Shown in pieces: positions 29,423 through 39,872 of a DNA stretch of 64,000 bases. Each line of letters starts with the position of its first letter. The stretch's first letter is position 1. The translations under genes and the position numbers were made by a program. Origin of the DNA: Paraburkholderia silvatlantica (GTDB taxonomy: Bacteria; Pseudomonadota; Gammaproteobacteria; Burkholderiales; Burkholderiaceae); the NCBI RefSeq assembly GCF_003096715.1, contig NZ_QEOL01000004.1, positions 62,001 to 126,000 on the forward strand, given 5' to 3'. A model generated the notes under the pieces. That model searched no databases. It saw only the letters and a list, made by a program, of their open reading frames with translations, and was not told the DNA's origin.

Positions 29423-30223
29423 TCAGGCCGGCTGCACGTTGCCTTCAGCGGGCTCTGGGTGATAGCCCAGTGACTCCGAAATTGTCAGCGCCGTCTTGCT
29501 CAACTGGCCGAGCCATGAGTCCTGCAGGCGGTCCGCGGGCGCCGAGAGCGAAAGACCTGCCACCAGTTTGCCGGTGTCGTCGTAGATGCCGGCGGCGATG
29601 CAGCGCACGCCCAGTTCGAGCTCTTCGTTGTCGCGCGCGCAGAATTGCTGGCGGACGTGGGCGAGTTCGCGCTCGAGGCGTCCGAGGTCGGTAATGCTGT
29701 TGCGCGTATGGCCCGACAGGCCGGTGCGCGTGGCGTAGGCGCGCACGCGGTTCGCTTCGTCGGCGGCCAGAAAGAGCTTGCCGACCGACGTGAGGTGCAG
29801 CGGGGCCCGGCCGCCAATCGCGCGCACTACCTGCATGCCCGAGCGCTCCGAATAGGCGCGTTCGATATAGACGATTTCGTCGCCCTGGCGCACGGAGAGG
29901 TTGACGGTCTGGCCCGTGAGACGGTGCAGTTCGCGCATCGGCGTGAGCGCCGCGTCGCGCACCGAAAGCCGCGCTTTCACGAGGTTGCCGAGTTCGAGCA
30001 ACCGCATGCCAAGCCGGTAGGTGCCGGGATCGGAGCGGTCGACGAGACGGCAACTCACCATATCGTTCAGGATGCGGTGCGCAGTCGAAGGATGCAGTTC
30101 GGTGCGCTGCGCAAGTTCCTTCAGGCTGACAGGGTCGCTGTGGGCGGCCAGCGCGTCCAGCAGGCGCATCATGCGCTCGATCACCTGAATCGAGGTCTTC
30201 GGATCTGGGTGGGTGTCGCTCAT
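29423..30223 (-). CDS. IclR family transcriptional regulator
   Basis: A 266-residue regulator. The N-terminal winged helix (about 10-70) includes SIQVIERMMRLLDAL and LHPSTAHRILNDMV; the C-terminal IclR effector domain (about 80-250) has the family pattern LTSVGKLFLA, and GVRCIAAGIYDDTGKLVAGLS near the ligand pocket. The start at 30223 gives the usual MSDTHPD-type N-terminus; an upstream in-frame ATG at 30262 would add 13 residues. It diverges from lutAB, so control of lactate use is a plausible role. The intervening DNA holds a tandem repeat. Confidence 0.92.
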   Translation of the reverse strand: MSDTHPDPKTSIQVIERMMRLLDALAAHSDPVSLKELAQRTELHPSTAHRILNDMVSCRLVDRSDPGTYRLGMRLLELGNLVKARLSVRDAALTPMRELHRLTGQTVNLSVRQGDEIVYIERAYSERSGMQVVRAIGGRAPLHLTSVGKLFLAADEANRVRAYATRTGLSGHTRNSITDLGRLERELAHVRQQFCARDNEELELGVRCIAAGIYDDTGKLVAGLSLSAPADRLQDSWLGQLSKTALTISESLGYHPEPAEGNVQPA

Positions 30224-30330
30224 GAGTTCAGATTCGTTTGACACGTGAGGCGGAAAATGCATTGTATCTCGTATCGTGAAAAAAGTAAGCGCCGGGACGG
30301 AGATTCGCGCTGCGCTGCGGCATCGCGCGC

Positions 30331-30421
30331 GACCGGCGAAGGCGACAGGCGAGGGTGACCGGCGAGGGTGACCGGCGAGGGCGACCGGCGAGGGCGACCG
30401 GCGAGGGCGACCGGCGAGGGT
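30331..30421. repeat. Seven 13-bp tandem repeats between iclR-type gene and lutA
   Basis: Unit GACCGGCGAGGGC/T, copies starting at 30331, 30344, 30357, 30370, 30383, 30396 and 30409. The first two copies have single changes and the last five are almost identical. The block ends 70 bases before the lutA start. The 13-bp unit is not a multiple of three and lies outside any gene. Confidence 0.95.
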
Positions 30422-30491
30422 GATGCAGGCCGGCGTTGGTCATGGCGGCGAAACAGCGGATAATCGGGGACGGTTTTAACGAGGAGTCTCC

Positions 30492-31214
30492 ATGCGAGTC
30501 GGTTTGTTCGTCACGTGCCTCATCGATGCGATGCGTCCGGAAATTGGCTTTTCGACGCTCAAATTGCTCGAACAGGCGGGCTATGAAGTCGCCGTGCCGC
30601 CTACGCAAACCTGCTGCGGCCAGCCGGCCTACAACTCGGGTGAGCGCGCGATCGCGCGTGACCTCGCGGAAAAGACGCTGCGCGAATTCGAGCAGTTCGA
30701 CTATCTCGTCGTCCCTTCGGGGTCTTGCGGCGGCATGGTCCGCGTGCACTACGGCGATCTGTTTCGCGACGATCCGGAATTGATGGCGCGCTATGGCAAG
30801 TTGCGCGAGCGGGTCTACGAACTCACGGATTTCCTCGTCAACGTCGCAAAGGTCACGCTGCCGCAAGGAGAGTTCAACGGACCAGTGACATATCACGACT
30901 CGTGCTCAGGCCTGCGTGAGCTTGGGGTCAAGGCGCAGCCGCGCGCGTTGCTCGCCCAGCGCGGCATCGAAGTGCGCGAGATGAAAGACTGCGAGCACTG
31001 CTGCGGCTTCGGCGGCACCTTTGCGGTGAAGTATGGGGACATCTCGACGGCCATTGCGGACGAAAAATGCGCGAATGTGCAGGCGAGCGGCACGGGCGCG
31101 TTGGTGCTCGGCGACCTCGGCTGCATGTTGAATATCGAAGGGCGTTTGCGCCGCACCGGCGACACCGCGACTCGGGTGCTGCACATCGCACAAGTGCTGG
31201 CCGGCGACGTGTGA
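30492..31214 (+). CDS. lutA: Iron-sulfur protein LutA/YkgE, lactate oxidation
   Basis: A 240-residue protein of the LutA family (GlpC/heterodisulfide reductase-like CCG domains). Two Cys-rich repeats are seen: TCCGQPAYNSGE near 40 with the preceding conserved Cys, and CEHCCGFGGTFAVKYGDIS near 165. These bind an iron-sulfur centre and carry electrons during oxidation of L-lactate to pyruvate. The start has GAGGAG five bases upstream. lutB follows 99 bp downstream. The divergent IclR regulator may control the pair. Confidence 0.93.
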   Translation: MRVGLFVTCLIDAMRPEIGFSTLKLLEQAGYEVAVPPTQTCCGQPAYNSGERAIARDLAEKTLREFEQFDYLVVPSGSCGGMVRVHYGDLFRDDPELMARYGKLRERVYELTDFLVNVAKVTLPQGEFNGPVTYHDSCSGLRELGVKAQPRALLAQRGIEVREMKDCEHCCGFGGTFAVKYGDISTAIADEKCANVQASGTGALVLGDLGCMLNIEGRLRRTGDTATRVLHIAQVLAGDV

Positions 31215-31313
31215 AGCGCCGCTGACTGCCGTGCGTTTTGCACGGCATGTGCGAATCGCCCCGGACTTCGATCCCGGACCTCGCCGAACACCGCTCAACA
31301 ACGCCCTCACGCC

Positions 31314-32750
31314 ATGCAAGTCCAATCGATGCAGTTCAAGGCGCGTGCCGGTCAGAAGCTGGCCGATCAGCGTCTGCAGCACAACCTCAAGAAACTTTCG
31401 ACCAAGTTCGTCTCGGCGCGCGCCGAGGCGATCACCGCAATCGATTTCCCCGCCACGCGCGCGGCGCTCAAGGCGCGCCGCAACCGTGCGCTCGACCATC
31501 TCGACGTCTGGCTCGAGCAGTTCGAGACCGAGGCGGCGCGGCGCGGCGTGACCGTGCTCTACGCGGAAACGGCGCAAGACGCTGCAAGGCTGGTCGCGGA
31601 CATCGCGCGGCGCCACGACGTGCGCAAGGTCATCAAGACCAAGTCGATGGTGTCGGAGGAGATGCGGCTCAATACCGTGCTCGCGGAAATGGGCGTGCAG
31701 TCCATCGAGACCGATCTGGGCGAGTACATCCTGCAGATCAACGACAGCGAGCCGCCGAGCCACATCATTGCGCCCGTCGTCCACAAGGACAAAGACGAGA
31801 TCGCCGATCTCTTCGCGAAGACGCACGACAAGCCGCGCCTGACCGAAATTCCCGACATGACCCGCGAGGCGCGCGAAGTCCTGCGCCCGCATTTTCTCTC
31901 GGCGGACATGGGCGTGACGGGCGGCAACTTCCTCGTGGCGGAAACGGGCTCGGTCGTGCTGGTGACCAACGAGGGCAACGAGGGCATGTGCACCGTCATG
32001 CCGCGCGTGCACGTGGCGGTGACGGGCATCGAGAAGGTGCTGCCCACGCTCGAGGACCTCGCCACCGCCATGCGTTTGTTGCCGCGTTCGGCAACGGGGC
32101 AGGCCACGTCGAACTACTTCTCGGTTCTGACGGGCCCGCGCGGCCCCGAGGACCAGGACGGCCCGGAGCACATGTACGTCGTGCTCGTAGACGGCGGCCG
32201 CACTGGCCTGATTGGCGGAGAATTCCAGGAGATGCTGCGCTGCATCCGTTGCGGGGCGTGCATGAATCACTGCCCGGTCTATCAGAAGGTGGGCGGCCAC
32301 GCGTACGGCTGGGTCTATCCGGGGCCGATGGGTTCCGTGCTCACGCCAAGCTACGTCGGCATCGAAAAGACGCTCGATCTGCCGCAGGCCGCAACGCTGT
32401 GCGGCGAGTGCAATAGCGTTTGCCCGGTGGGCATCCCGCTTTCGGACTTGCTGCGCAAACTGCGCGAGAAGCAGACGGAGCGGCACCTGCGCCCGTGGCG
32501 CGAGCGCGCGGCGCTTGCCGCCTGGGGCTGGCTCGCGCTTCACCCGACGGCCTACGCGCTGCTCACCAAACTCGGCGTGCGGGTACTCGAGCGCATGGGC
32601 GGGCAGACGAGGCTCATTCGCAAGCTGCCATTCGCACGCGGCTGGACCAACGGTCGCGACATGCCTGCGCCGGTCGGCCGGACGTTTCGCGAACTGTACG
32701 CGGCGCGGCACACGCATCTGGACGCCACCCAGCGCTCCGGACAAGCCTGA
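31314..32750 (+). CDS. lutB: Iron-sulfur protein LutB/YkgF, lactate oxidation
   Basis: The second subunit of the L-lactate oxidation complex, 478 residues. The N-terminal LUD domain (about 60-300) is followed by a ferredoxin-like region with Cys310, Cys313, Cys316 and Cys320 and a second set Cys363, Cys366, Cys370. The C-terminal LutB region follows. In many bacteria a third gene, lutC, encodes a separate LUD protein; none is found in the next 1 kb. The complex either works with LutC encoded elsewhere or without it. Confidence 0.93.
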   Translation: MQVQSMQFKARAGQKLADQRLQHNLKKLSTKFVSARAEAITAIDFPATRAALKARRNRALDHLDVWLEQFETEAARRGVTVLYAETAQDAARLVADIARRHDVRKVIKTKSMVSEEMRLNTVLAEMGVQSIETDLGEYILQINDSEPPSHIIAPVVHKDKDEIADLFAKTHDKPRLTEIPDMTREAREVLRPHFLSADMGVTGGNFLVAETGSVVLVTNEGNEGMCTVMPRVHVAVTGIEKVLPTLEDLATAMRLLPRSATGQATSNYFSVLTGPRGPEDQDGPEHMYVVLVDGGRTGLIGGEFQEMLRCIRCGACMNHCPVYQKVGGHAYGWVYPGPMGSVLTPSYVGIEKTLDLPQAATLCGECNSVCPVGIPLSDLLRKLREKQTERHLRPWRERAALAAWGWLALHPTAYALLTKLGVRVLERMGGQTRLIRKLPFARGWTNGRDMPAPVGRTFRELYAARHTHLDATQRSGQA

Positions 32751-32834
32751 CACGCGCGCAACGGTCAAGTCCAGTTCGCCAACTATTTAAGCTGGCGCAA
32801 CAGTGTGTTCGTTCGGACCGGGTTTTTCCTGATT

Positions 32835-32906
32835 GCGACTCTCTATATCATCTCGACTGGCGATAGTGCGTCCGCACCTGTCGCTTCACAGTCGATAGAG
32901 AGTCGC
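32835..32906. repeat. Inverted repeat in the leader of a small membrane-protein gene
   Basis: GCGACTCTCTAT (32835-32846) and ATAGAGAGTCGC (32895-32906) are exact 12-bp inverted repeats with 48 bases between; inner segments TCGACT (32853-32858) and AGTCGA (32890-32895) also pair. The right arm covers the purine-rich sequence just before the ATG at 32910, so a folded mRNA would hide the ribosome site. Confidence 0.75.
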
Positions 32907-32909
32907 ATC

Positions 32910-33140
32910 ATGAGAAAGAAAATAACGGTGTACTGGCCACTGGCGCTGATCGTGCCGCTCGCGGTGATCGCATGGGTCCATGCATGGAAGACCGCCGAGC
33001 AGCAAATGCCGCTCGCCGCCGATCAGGTCACCGCAGAACTCGCGCGCGCGGTGTCGTATGGCCTCGTGGGCAGCGAAGGCAAAACGCCGGTGAAGGCGAT
33101 GAACGGCATCGCCACGCTGCCGCGCTCGAGCGCGATCTGA
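32910..33140 (+). CDS. Small single-pass membrane protein of unknown function
   Basis: A 76-residue protein with one hydrophobic segment near the N-terminus (MRKKITVYWPLALIVPLAVI, residues 1-20) and a short polar tail. I do not recognise a family. A GTG at 32805 would add 35 residues including a second hydrophobic stretch, but that part coincides with the inverted repeat and is less likely coding. The gene stands between lutB and a phosphatase gene with no clear link to either. Confidence 0.5.
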   Translation: MRKKITVYWPLALIVPLAVIAWVHAWKTAEQQMPLAADQVTAELARAVSYGLVGSEGKTPVKAMNGIATLPRSSAI

Positions 33141-33192
33141 CGATTGCGCTGGCGCCACAACGCGCCGCGCGGCGTGTACGTCGTGCGCTTTG

Positions 33193-33198
33193 TATAAT
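33193..33198 (+). promoter_or_regulatory. TATAAT element upstream of the phosphatase gene
   Basis: Perfect -10 hexamer 51 bp before the start codon; no good -35 box is seen. Confidence 0.45.
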
Positions 33199-33249
33199 TT
33201 GAAATTCGCCGCCGCGCGCTGAACGCCTGCCGTTGCCCCGCCCCCACGA

Positions 33250-33732
33250 ATGAAAAAGGTTTCCGTCTGCTTCGTTTGTCTTGGCAATATCTGCCGCTCG
33301 CCCATGGCCGAGGCCGTGATGCTGCGCCTCGTCGGCGAGGCGGGACTGGCGGGGCGCGTCGAGGTCGATTCGGCGGGCACGGGTGACTGGCACATCGGTG
33401 AGGCGCCCGACGAGCGTGCCCAGCGCACGGGCAGCCTGCGCGGTTACGATCTCGCGCCGCTGCGCGCCCGGCAGATCGCCGCCGAAGATTTTCGCCGTTT
33501 CGACCTGATCGTCGCGATGGACGACGCCAACGTGACCGCGCTTCAGGGCGTCTGCCCGGCGAGCGAGCGCGACAAGATCCGCCTGTTGATGGAATTTGCG
33601 CCGCAGGCCGAAACGCGCGTGGTGGTCGATCCCTATTTCGGCGGCGACGCAGGTTTCGAAGCGGTGCTCGATCAATGCGAGGCCGCATGCGCGGGCTTGC
33701 TCGCTGCGTTGCGTCCGCAACTGGCCGATTGA
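33250..33732 (+). CDS. Low-molecular-weight protein-tyrosine phosphatase
   Basis: A 160-residue cytoplasmic phosphatase. The P-loop CLGNICRS (nucleophile Cys10, Arg16) is at the N-terminus and the general-acid DPYFGG motif lies near residue 127, both complete. In bacteria such enzymes often act on tyrosine kinases that control capsule or exopolysaccharide, but no kinase or polysaccharide gene is nearby; the neighbour is iscR, 154 bp downstream. The target is therefore unknown. Confidence 0.93.
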   Translation: MKKVSVCFVCLGNICRSPMAEAVMLRLVGEAGLAGRVEVDSAGTGDWHIGEAPDERAQRTGSLRGYDLAPLRARQIAAEDFRRFDLIVAMDDANVTALQGVCPASERDKIRLLMEFAPQAETRVVVDPYFGGDAGFEAVLDQCEAACAGLLAALRPQLAD

Positions 33733-33817
33733 AATGAGCGGCGCGAATCTGCCGAATGCAGAAATCGCGCCATTTTTGCGCTTCGCTGCGCACCTAATAA
33801 CCCGAATCGCGACATTG

Positions 33818-33869
33818 ATACTTGACTAAACTAGTCATGTATTTATACTTGACGAAAATTGTCGAGAAT
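33818..33869 (+). promoter_or_regulatory. isc promoter with two tandem IscR-type sites
   Basis: Two 25-bp elements of the type 1 IscR pattern lie at 33818-33842 and 33845-33869, each starting ATACTTGAC. The first is a strong dyad (TTGACT and AGTCATGTAT halves); the second is weaker (TTGACG and GTCGAGAAT). They cover a possible promoter, TTGACT (33823-33828) and TATACT (33844-33849). IscR loaded with an iron-sulfur cluster represses its own operon at such sites. Confidence 0.82.
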
Positions 33870-33886
33870 TGCGGTTCCCATACATC

Positions 33887-34420
33887 ATGAGACTCACCAC
33901 CAAAGGCCGTTTCGCCGTCACGGCGATGATTGACCTGGCGCTGCGCCAGGAGCAGGGCCCGGTGACGCTTGCGGGTATCAGCCAGCGCCAGCACATCTCG
34001 CTGTCGTACCTCGAACAGCTGTTCGGCAAGCTGCGCCGTCATGAAATCGTCGAATCGGTCCGTGGGCCGGGCGGCGGGTATAACCTCGCGCGCCGCGCGG
34101 AGGACGTCACCGTCGCGGACATCATCATCGCCGTGGACGAGCCGCTCGACGCCACCCAGTGCGGCGGCAAGGGCGCCTGCGAAGGCACCAAGCAGCACGA
34201 CGGCCACTGCATGACGCACGAACTCTGGTCGACGCTGAACCAGAAAATGGTCGAGTACCTCGATTCGGTGTCGCTCAAGGATCTGGTGGACAAGCAGCGC
34301 GCCCGCGAAGGCGCCGCGCCCGCCGTCCTGCGCGACCGCCGCGCCGAGGCGCCGGCGGTGGAGCCGGTCAGGGCGATGCCGCTGGGTCCGAACTCGATCT
34401 TCAACATGGCGGGCTCGTAA
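33887..34420 (+). CDS. iscR: Iron-sulfur cluster regulator IscR
   Basis: An Rrf2-family repressor of 177 residues that senses iron-sulfur status through its own [2Fe-2S] cluster. The winged helix is at the N-terminus (MRLTTKGRFAVTAMIDLAL). The cluster ligands are Cys92, Cys98, Cys108 and His111. The gap between the second and third Cys is four residues longer than in E. coli IscR (98 to 104). The C-terminal tail is longer than in E. coli and rich in Ala, Pro and Arg. It is the first gene of the isc operon and represses it. Confidence 0.95.
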   Translation: MRLTTKGRFAVTAMIDLALRQEQGPVTLAGISQRQHISLSYLEQLFGKLRRHEIVESVRGPGGGYNLARRAEDVTVADIIIAVDEPLDATQCGGKGACEGTKQHDGHCMTHELWSTLNQKMVEYLDSVSLKDLVDKQRAREGAAPAVLRDRRAEAPAVEPVRAMPLGPNSIFNMAGS

Positions 34421-34500
34421 GGCCTTCGGGCGCCGCCAGAACGCCGCAGTTTGCAAAACAGACAGTACAGCGCAGCACACAAGATTCCCCGGAGCGATAG

Positions 34501-35724
34501 ATGAATAACGACATTCCCCACCTGCCCATTTACATGGACTACAGCGCGACGACCCCCGTCGACCCGCGCGTGGTGGACAAGATGATTCCGTATCTGCGCG
34601 AGCAGTTCGGCAATCCGGCGTCGCGCAGCCACGCCTATGGCTGGGATGCGGAGCGCGCCGTCGAGGAAGCGCGCGAGCAGGTTGCCGCGCTCGTCAACGC
34701 CGACCCGCGCGAGATCATCTGGACCTCCGGCGCAACCGAATCGGACAACCTCGCGATCAAGGGCGCCGCGCACTTCTACAAGAGCAAGGGTAAGCACATC
34801 ATCACGGTGAAGACCGAGCACAAGGCCGTGCTCGACACCTGCCGCGAACTGGAGCGCGAAGGCTACGAAGTCACCTATCTGGACGTGAAGGACGACGGCC
34901 TGATCGACCTCGAAGCGTTCAAGGCCGCGCTGCGCCCCGACACGATCCTCGTTTCCGTCATGCACGTGAACAACGAGATCGGCGTGATCCAGGACATCGC
35001 GACGATCGGCGAAATCTGCCGCGAAAAGGGCGTCATTTTCCACGTCGACGCTGCGCAATCCACGGGCAAGGCACCCATCGACCTGCAAAAGCTCAAGGTC
35101 GACCTGATGTCGTTCTCGGCGCACAAGACCTACGGCCCGAAGGGCATCGGTGCGCTGTACGTGCGCCGCAAGCCGCGTGTGCGCATCGAAGCGCAGATGC
35201 ACGGCGGCGGCCACGAGCGCGGCATGCGCTCGGGCACGCTGGCCACGCACCAGATCGTCGGCATGGGCGAAGCGTTCCGCATCGCGCGCGAGGAGATGGC
35301 CACGGAAAACGAGCGTGTGCGCATGCTGCGCGACAAGCTCCTGCGCGGCCTGAAGGAAATCGACGAAACCTACGTGAACGGCGACATGGAACAGCGTGTG
35401 CCGCACAACCTGAACATCAGCTTCAACTTCGTCGAAGGCGAGTCGCTGATCATGGCGGTGAAGGACGTGGCGGTCTCGTCGGGTTCGGCGTGCACTTCCG
35501 CATCGCTCGAGCCGTCGTACGTGCTGCGCGCGCTCGGCCGCAACGACGAGCTGGCGCACAGCTCGATCCGCTTCACGGTGGGCCGCTTCACGACCGAACA
35601 GGACGTGGACTATGTGATCAACCTGCTGAAGACGAAGATCGCCAAGCTGCGCGAGCTTTCGCCGCTGTGGGAAATGCATCAGGACGGCATCGATCTGTCG
35701 ACCATCCAGTGGGCGGCGCACTAA
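34501..35724 (+). CDS. iscS: Cysteine desulfurase IscS
   Basis: The PLP enzyme that takes sulfur from cysteine and passes it to IscU and to tRNA-thiolation partners. The 407 residues contain the PLP Lys209 in [18 protein letters not shown], and the flexible loop with the persulfide-forming Cys331 in [10 protein letters not shown]. Length and sequence match E. coli IscS (404). The gene starts 80 bp after iscR and is followed by iscU. Confidence 0.97.
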   Translation: MNNDIPHLPIYMDYSATTPVDPRVVDKMIPYLREQFGNPASRSHAYGWDAERAVEEAREQVAALVNADPREIIWTSGATESDNLAIKGAAHFYKSKGKHIITVKTEHKAVLDTCRELEREGYEVTYLDVKDDGLIDLEAFKAALRPDTILVSVMHVNNEIGVIQDIATIGEICREKGVIFHVDAAQSTGKAPIDLQKLKVDLMSFSAHKTYGPKGIGALYVRRKPRVRIEAQMHGGGHERGMRSGTLATHQIVGMGEAFRIAREEMATENERVRMLRDKLLRGLKEIDETYVNGDMEQRVPHNLNISFNFVEGESLIMAVKDVAVSSGSACTSASLEPSYVLRALGRNDELAHSSIRFTVGRFTTEQDVDYVINLLKTKIAKLRELSPLWEMHQDGIDLSTIQWAAH

Positions 35725-35834
35725 CGCCCCACTGAGGCTTTAAGCAGCGCAGTCAACAGCGAAAACGAACCGGCCGCAGCGCAATGAGCAGTCAACTGCG
35801 TGCAGCGCGGCCAACGAATTGAAGGAGTGTGATC

Positions 35835-36239
35835 ATGGCATATAGCGACAAGGTTCTGGACCACTACGAAAACCCGCGCAACGTCGGCTCGTTCGCCAAG
35901 GACGACGACGCAGTGGGCACCGGCATGGTCGGCGCGCCGGCGTGCGGCGACGTGATGAAGCTGCAGATCCGCGTGGGCGCGGACGGCGTGATCGAGGACG
36001 CGAAGTTCAAGACTTACGGCTGCGGCTCGGCGATCGCTTCGAGCTCGCTCGTGACCGAGTGGGTGAAGGGCAAGACGCTCGACCAGGCGCTCGACATCAA
36101 GAACACGCAGATCGCCGAAGAACTGGCGCTGCCGCCGGTGAAGATCCACTGCTCGATTCTCGCGGAAGACGCGATCAAGGCAGCGGTTGCGGACTATCGC
36201 CAGCGTCACACGACCGAAGCGAAGGCCGACGCGGCGTAA
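35835..36239 (+). CDS. iscU: Iron-sulfur cluster scaffold IscU
   Basis: The scaffold on which [2Fe-2S] clusters are built, 134 residues. The three cluster Cys are Cys37, Cys63 and Cys106, with the conserved Asp39. The LPPVK motif recognised by the chaperone HscA is at 99-103. The ATG at 35835 is preferred over an in-frame GTG six bases earlier because GGAG lies nine bases upstream and the protein then starts MAYSDKV as in other IscU proteins. Confidence 0.97.
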   Translation: MAYSDKVLDHYENPRNVGSFAKDDDAVGTGMVGAPACGDVMKLQIRVGADGVIEDAKFKTYGCGSAIASSSLVTEWVKGKTLDQALDIKNTQIAEELALPPVKIHCSILAEDAIKAAVADYRQRHTTEAKADAA

Positions 36240-36390
36240 AGCGCAGCGCAGCGGCGCAGTAGATGCAGGACGGCGTCGAACCGGCAGGTTCGGCGCTCTG
36301 TGACTAACGATTCTGGATGCAGCAGGGTTGCGTCGCGACGCCGGGCAAGGCGAAAGTCCAACCGGCGGCGCGAGGCGCGGCGAAGATGCT

Positions 36391-36714
36391 ATGGCAATTA
36401 CGTTGACTGAAAAAGCGGCACAGCACGTGCAAAAGTACCTGACCCGTCGCGGCAAGGGCGTGGGCCTGCGTCTTGGCGTGCGCACGACGGGCTGCTCGGG
36501 CCTCGCGTACAAGCTCGAGTACGTCGACGAACTCGCGCCCGAGGACAACATCTTCGAGAGCCACGGCGTGAAGGTCATCGTCGACCCCAAGAGTCTCGCC
36601 TATATCGACGGCACGCAGCTCGACTTCGTGCGCGAAGGCCTGAACGAGGGCTTTCGGTTCAACAACCCGAACGTGAAGGACGAGTGCGGCTGCGGCGAGT
36701 CCTTCCGCGTTTGA
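36391..36714 (+). CDS. iscA: A-type iron-sulfur carrier IscA
   Basis: A 107-residue carrier that moves iron or clusters to target proteins. The invariant Cys35 (GCSGLAY) and the C-terminal Cys99 and Cys101 (ECGCGESF) are all present. The start at 36391 gives [10 protein letters not shown], the usual N-terminus. The gap from iscU is 151 bp and holds nothing obvious. A terminator-like hairpin follows the stop. Confidence 0.96.
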   Translation: MAITLTEKAAQHVQKYLTRRGKGVGLRLGVRTTGCSGLAYKLEYVDELAPEDNIFESHGVKVIVDPKSLAYIDGTQLDFVREGLNEGFRFNNPNVKDECGCGESFRV

Positions 36715-36731
36715 GCCCGCGTCGAGCGGTG

Positions 36732-36756
36732 AAAAGGCGGCCTGTGCCGCCTTTTT
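36732..36756 (+). terminator. Intrinsic terminator between iscA and hscB
   Basis: Perfect stem AAAAGGCGGC (36732-36741) and GCCGCCTTTT (36746-36755) with a four-base loop, ending in a T-tract, 18 bases after iscA. It would reduce transcription from iscRSUA into hscBA-fdx-iscX. Confidence 0.88.
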
Positions 36757-36820
36757 GATTTTGACGGCCGCCGGTTAGTCCCACTCGGCCTCTCATAGCC
36801 CCACAAGAACGTTCCAGCCG

Positions 36821-37369
36821 ATGAGCACGCCTTCCACGCCTTCCCGCTCGCTCTCCGACAGCCACTTCGTGCTGTTCGGCCTGCCCGAGCAGTTCGCGAT
36901 CGACGCGAACGCGCTCGACCATGCCTACCGCACGGTGCAGGCGCAGGTGCATCCCGACCGCTTCGCCGCGGCAGGCGAGGCGCAAAAGCGCATCGCCATG
37001 CAATGGGCCACGCGCACGAACGAGGCGTATCAGACGCTGCGCGATCCGCTCAAGCGCGCGAAGTATCTGCTGCATCTGCGCGGCATCGACGTTGGCGCCG
37101 AGAACAACACGGCGATGGAGCCCGCGTTCCTCATGCAGCAGATGGAGTGGCGCGAGGCGATCGAAGACGCGGTCGGCGCGAAGAACGTCGATGCGCTCGA
37201 CGCACTCGCGGGCGAGTTGCGCGACGACGAACGCGTGCGCTTCACGAAGCTCGCGGCGCTGCTCGACAGCGGCTCGAACCAGCCCGCGGCCGAGGCGGTG
37301 CGCCAGCTCATGTTCATCGAGCGCGTGGCGGGCGAAATCGATTCGCAGATCGAGCGGCTCGAGGGCTGA
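36821..37369 (+). CDS. hscB: Co-chaperone HscB (Hsc20)
   Basis: A 182-residue J-type co-chaperone that brings IscU to HscA. The N-terminal J domain has the HPD motif at 44-46 and the C-terminal three-helix bundle binds IscU. Sequence and length match E. coli HscB (171). It lies 106 bp after iscA, beyond the terminator, and 75 bp before hscA. Confidence 0.95.
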   Translation: MSTPSTPSRSLSDSHFVLFGLPEQFAIDANALDHAYRTVQAQVHPDRFAAAGEAQKRIAMQWATRTNEAYQTLRDPLKRAKYLLHLRGIDVGAENNTAMEPAFLMQQMEWREAIEDAVGAKNVDALDALAGELRDDERVRFTKLAALLDSGSNQPAAEAVRQLMFIERVAGEIDSQIERLEG

Positions 37370-37444
37370 AGCCGTGCGCTGAAACGGATGTCGGGCGCTT
37401 GCGCCTACCAGGTAAAAAAGCAGGTTTAAAAGCAGATTACACAG

Positions 37445-39316
<1,872 letters not shown>

Positions 39317-39433
39317 ACGCGCGCCCAAGGACGCGGCTACAGCCTCAACAGCGTAAAGGCAAACGCGTCGTTAGCAAACGGCGCAGGCGTGCGTGCTTTC
39401 CCGATGTGGCTGGGCGCGCGCCGACAGTAGAAT

Positions 39434-39469
39434 GGGCACATGCCGCCGTCGGAGGCGGGGCATGCGCCC
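39434..39469. other. Imperfect hairpin between hscA and fdx
   Basis: Arms GGGC...ATGCC and GGCAT...GCCC fold into a bulged stem about 32 bases before the fdx start. A TAGAAT at 39428-39433 just before it might be a -10 element for fdx. Role unknown. Confidence 0.35.
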
Positions 39470-39500
39470 GATATGAAAGTTATTGGATACGGAAATCACA

Positions 39501-39842
39501 ATGCCTCAAATCGTGGTGCTGCCCCATGTCGAACTGTGCCCTGAAGGCGCGGTCATCGACGCCAGGCCGGGCGAGAGCGTGTGCGACGCACTGCTCGAAC
39601 ACGGCATCGAAATCGAGCACGCATGCGAAAAGTCGTGCGCCTGCACGACTTGTCACGTGATCGTGCGCGAAGGTTTCGATGCACTCGTGCCGTCCGAGGA
39701 AGACGAAGACGATCTCCTCGACAAGGCGTGGGGCCTCGAGCCGACGTCGCGGCTGTCGTGTCAGGCCATCGTGCCCGAGAACGACGACCTGGTGGTCGAG
39801 ATTCCGCGTTACTCGATCAACCACGCGAAGGAAAACCACTGA
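39501..39842 (+). CDS. fdx: [2Fe-2S] ferredoxin of the isc operon
   Basis: A 113-residue adrenodoxin-type ferredoxin that supplies electrons for cluster assembly. Cluster ligands are Cys42, Cys48, Cys51 and Cys87, the standard spacing. The ATG at 39501 gives MPQIVVLPH, the usual start; a TTG six codons earlier is less likely. It precedes iscX by 30 bp. Confidence 0.96.
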   Translation: MPQIVVLPHVELCPEGAVIDARPGESVCDALLEHGIEIEHACEKSCACTTCHVIVREGFDALVPSEEDEDDLLDKAWGLEPTSRLSCQAIVPENDDLVVEIPRYSINHAKENH

Positions 39843-39872
39843 GCCACTGAACACCAGGAGGAGTGCGCAGCC

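Noticed and set aside
30331..30421. CRISPR array
   Set aside because: Units are 13 bp and directly adjacent, with no spacers and no cas genes.
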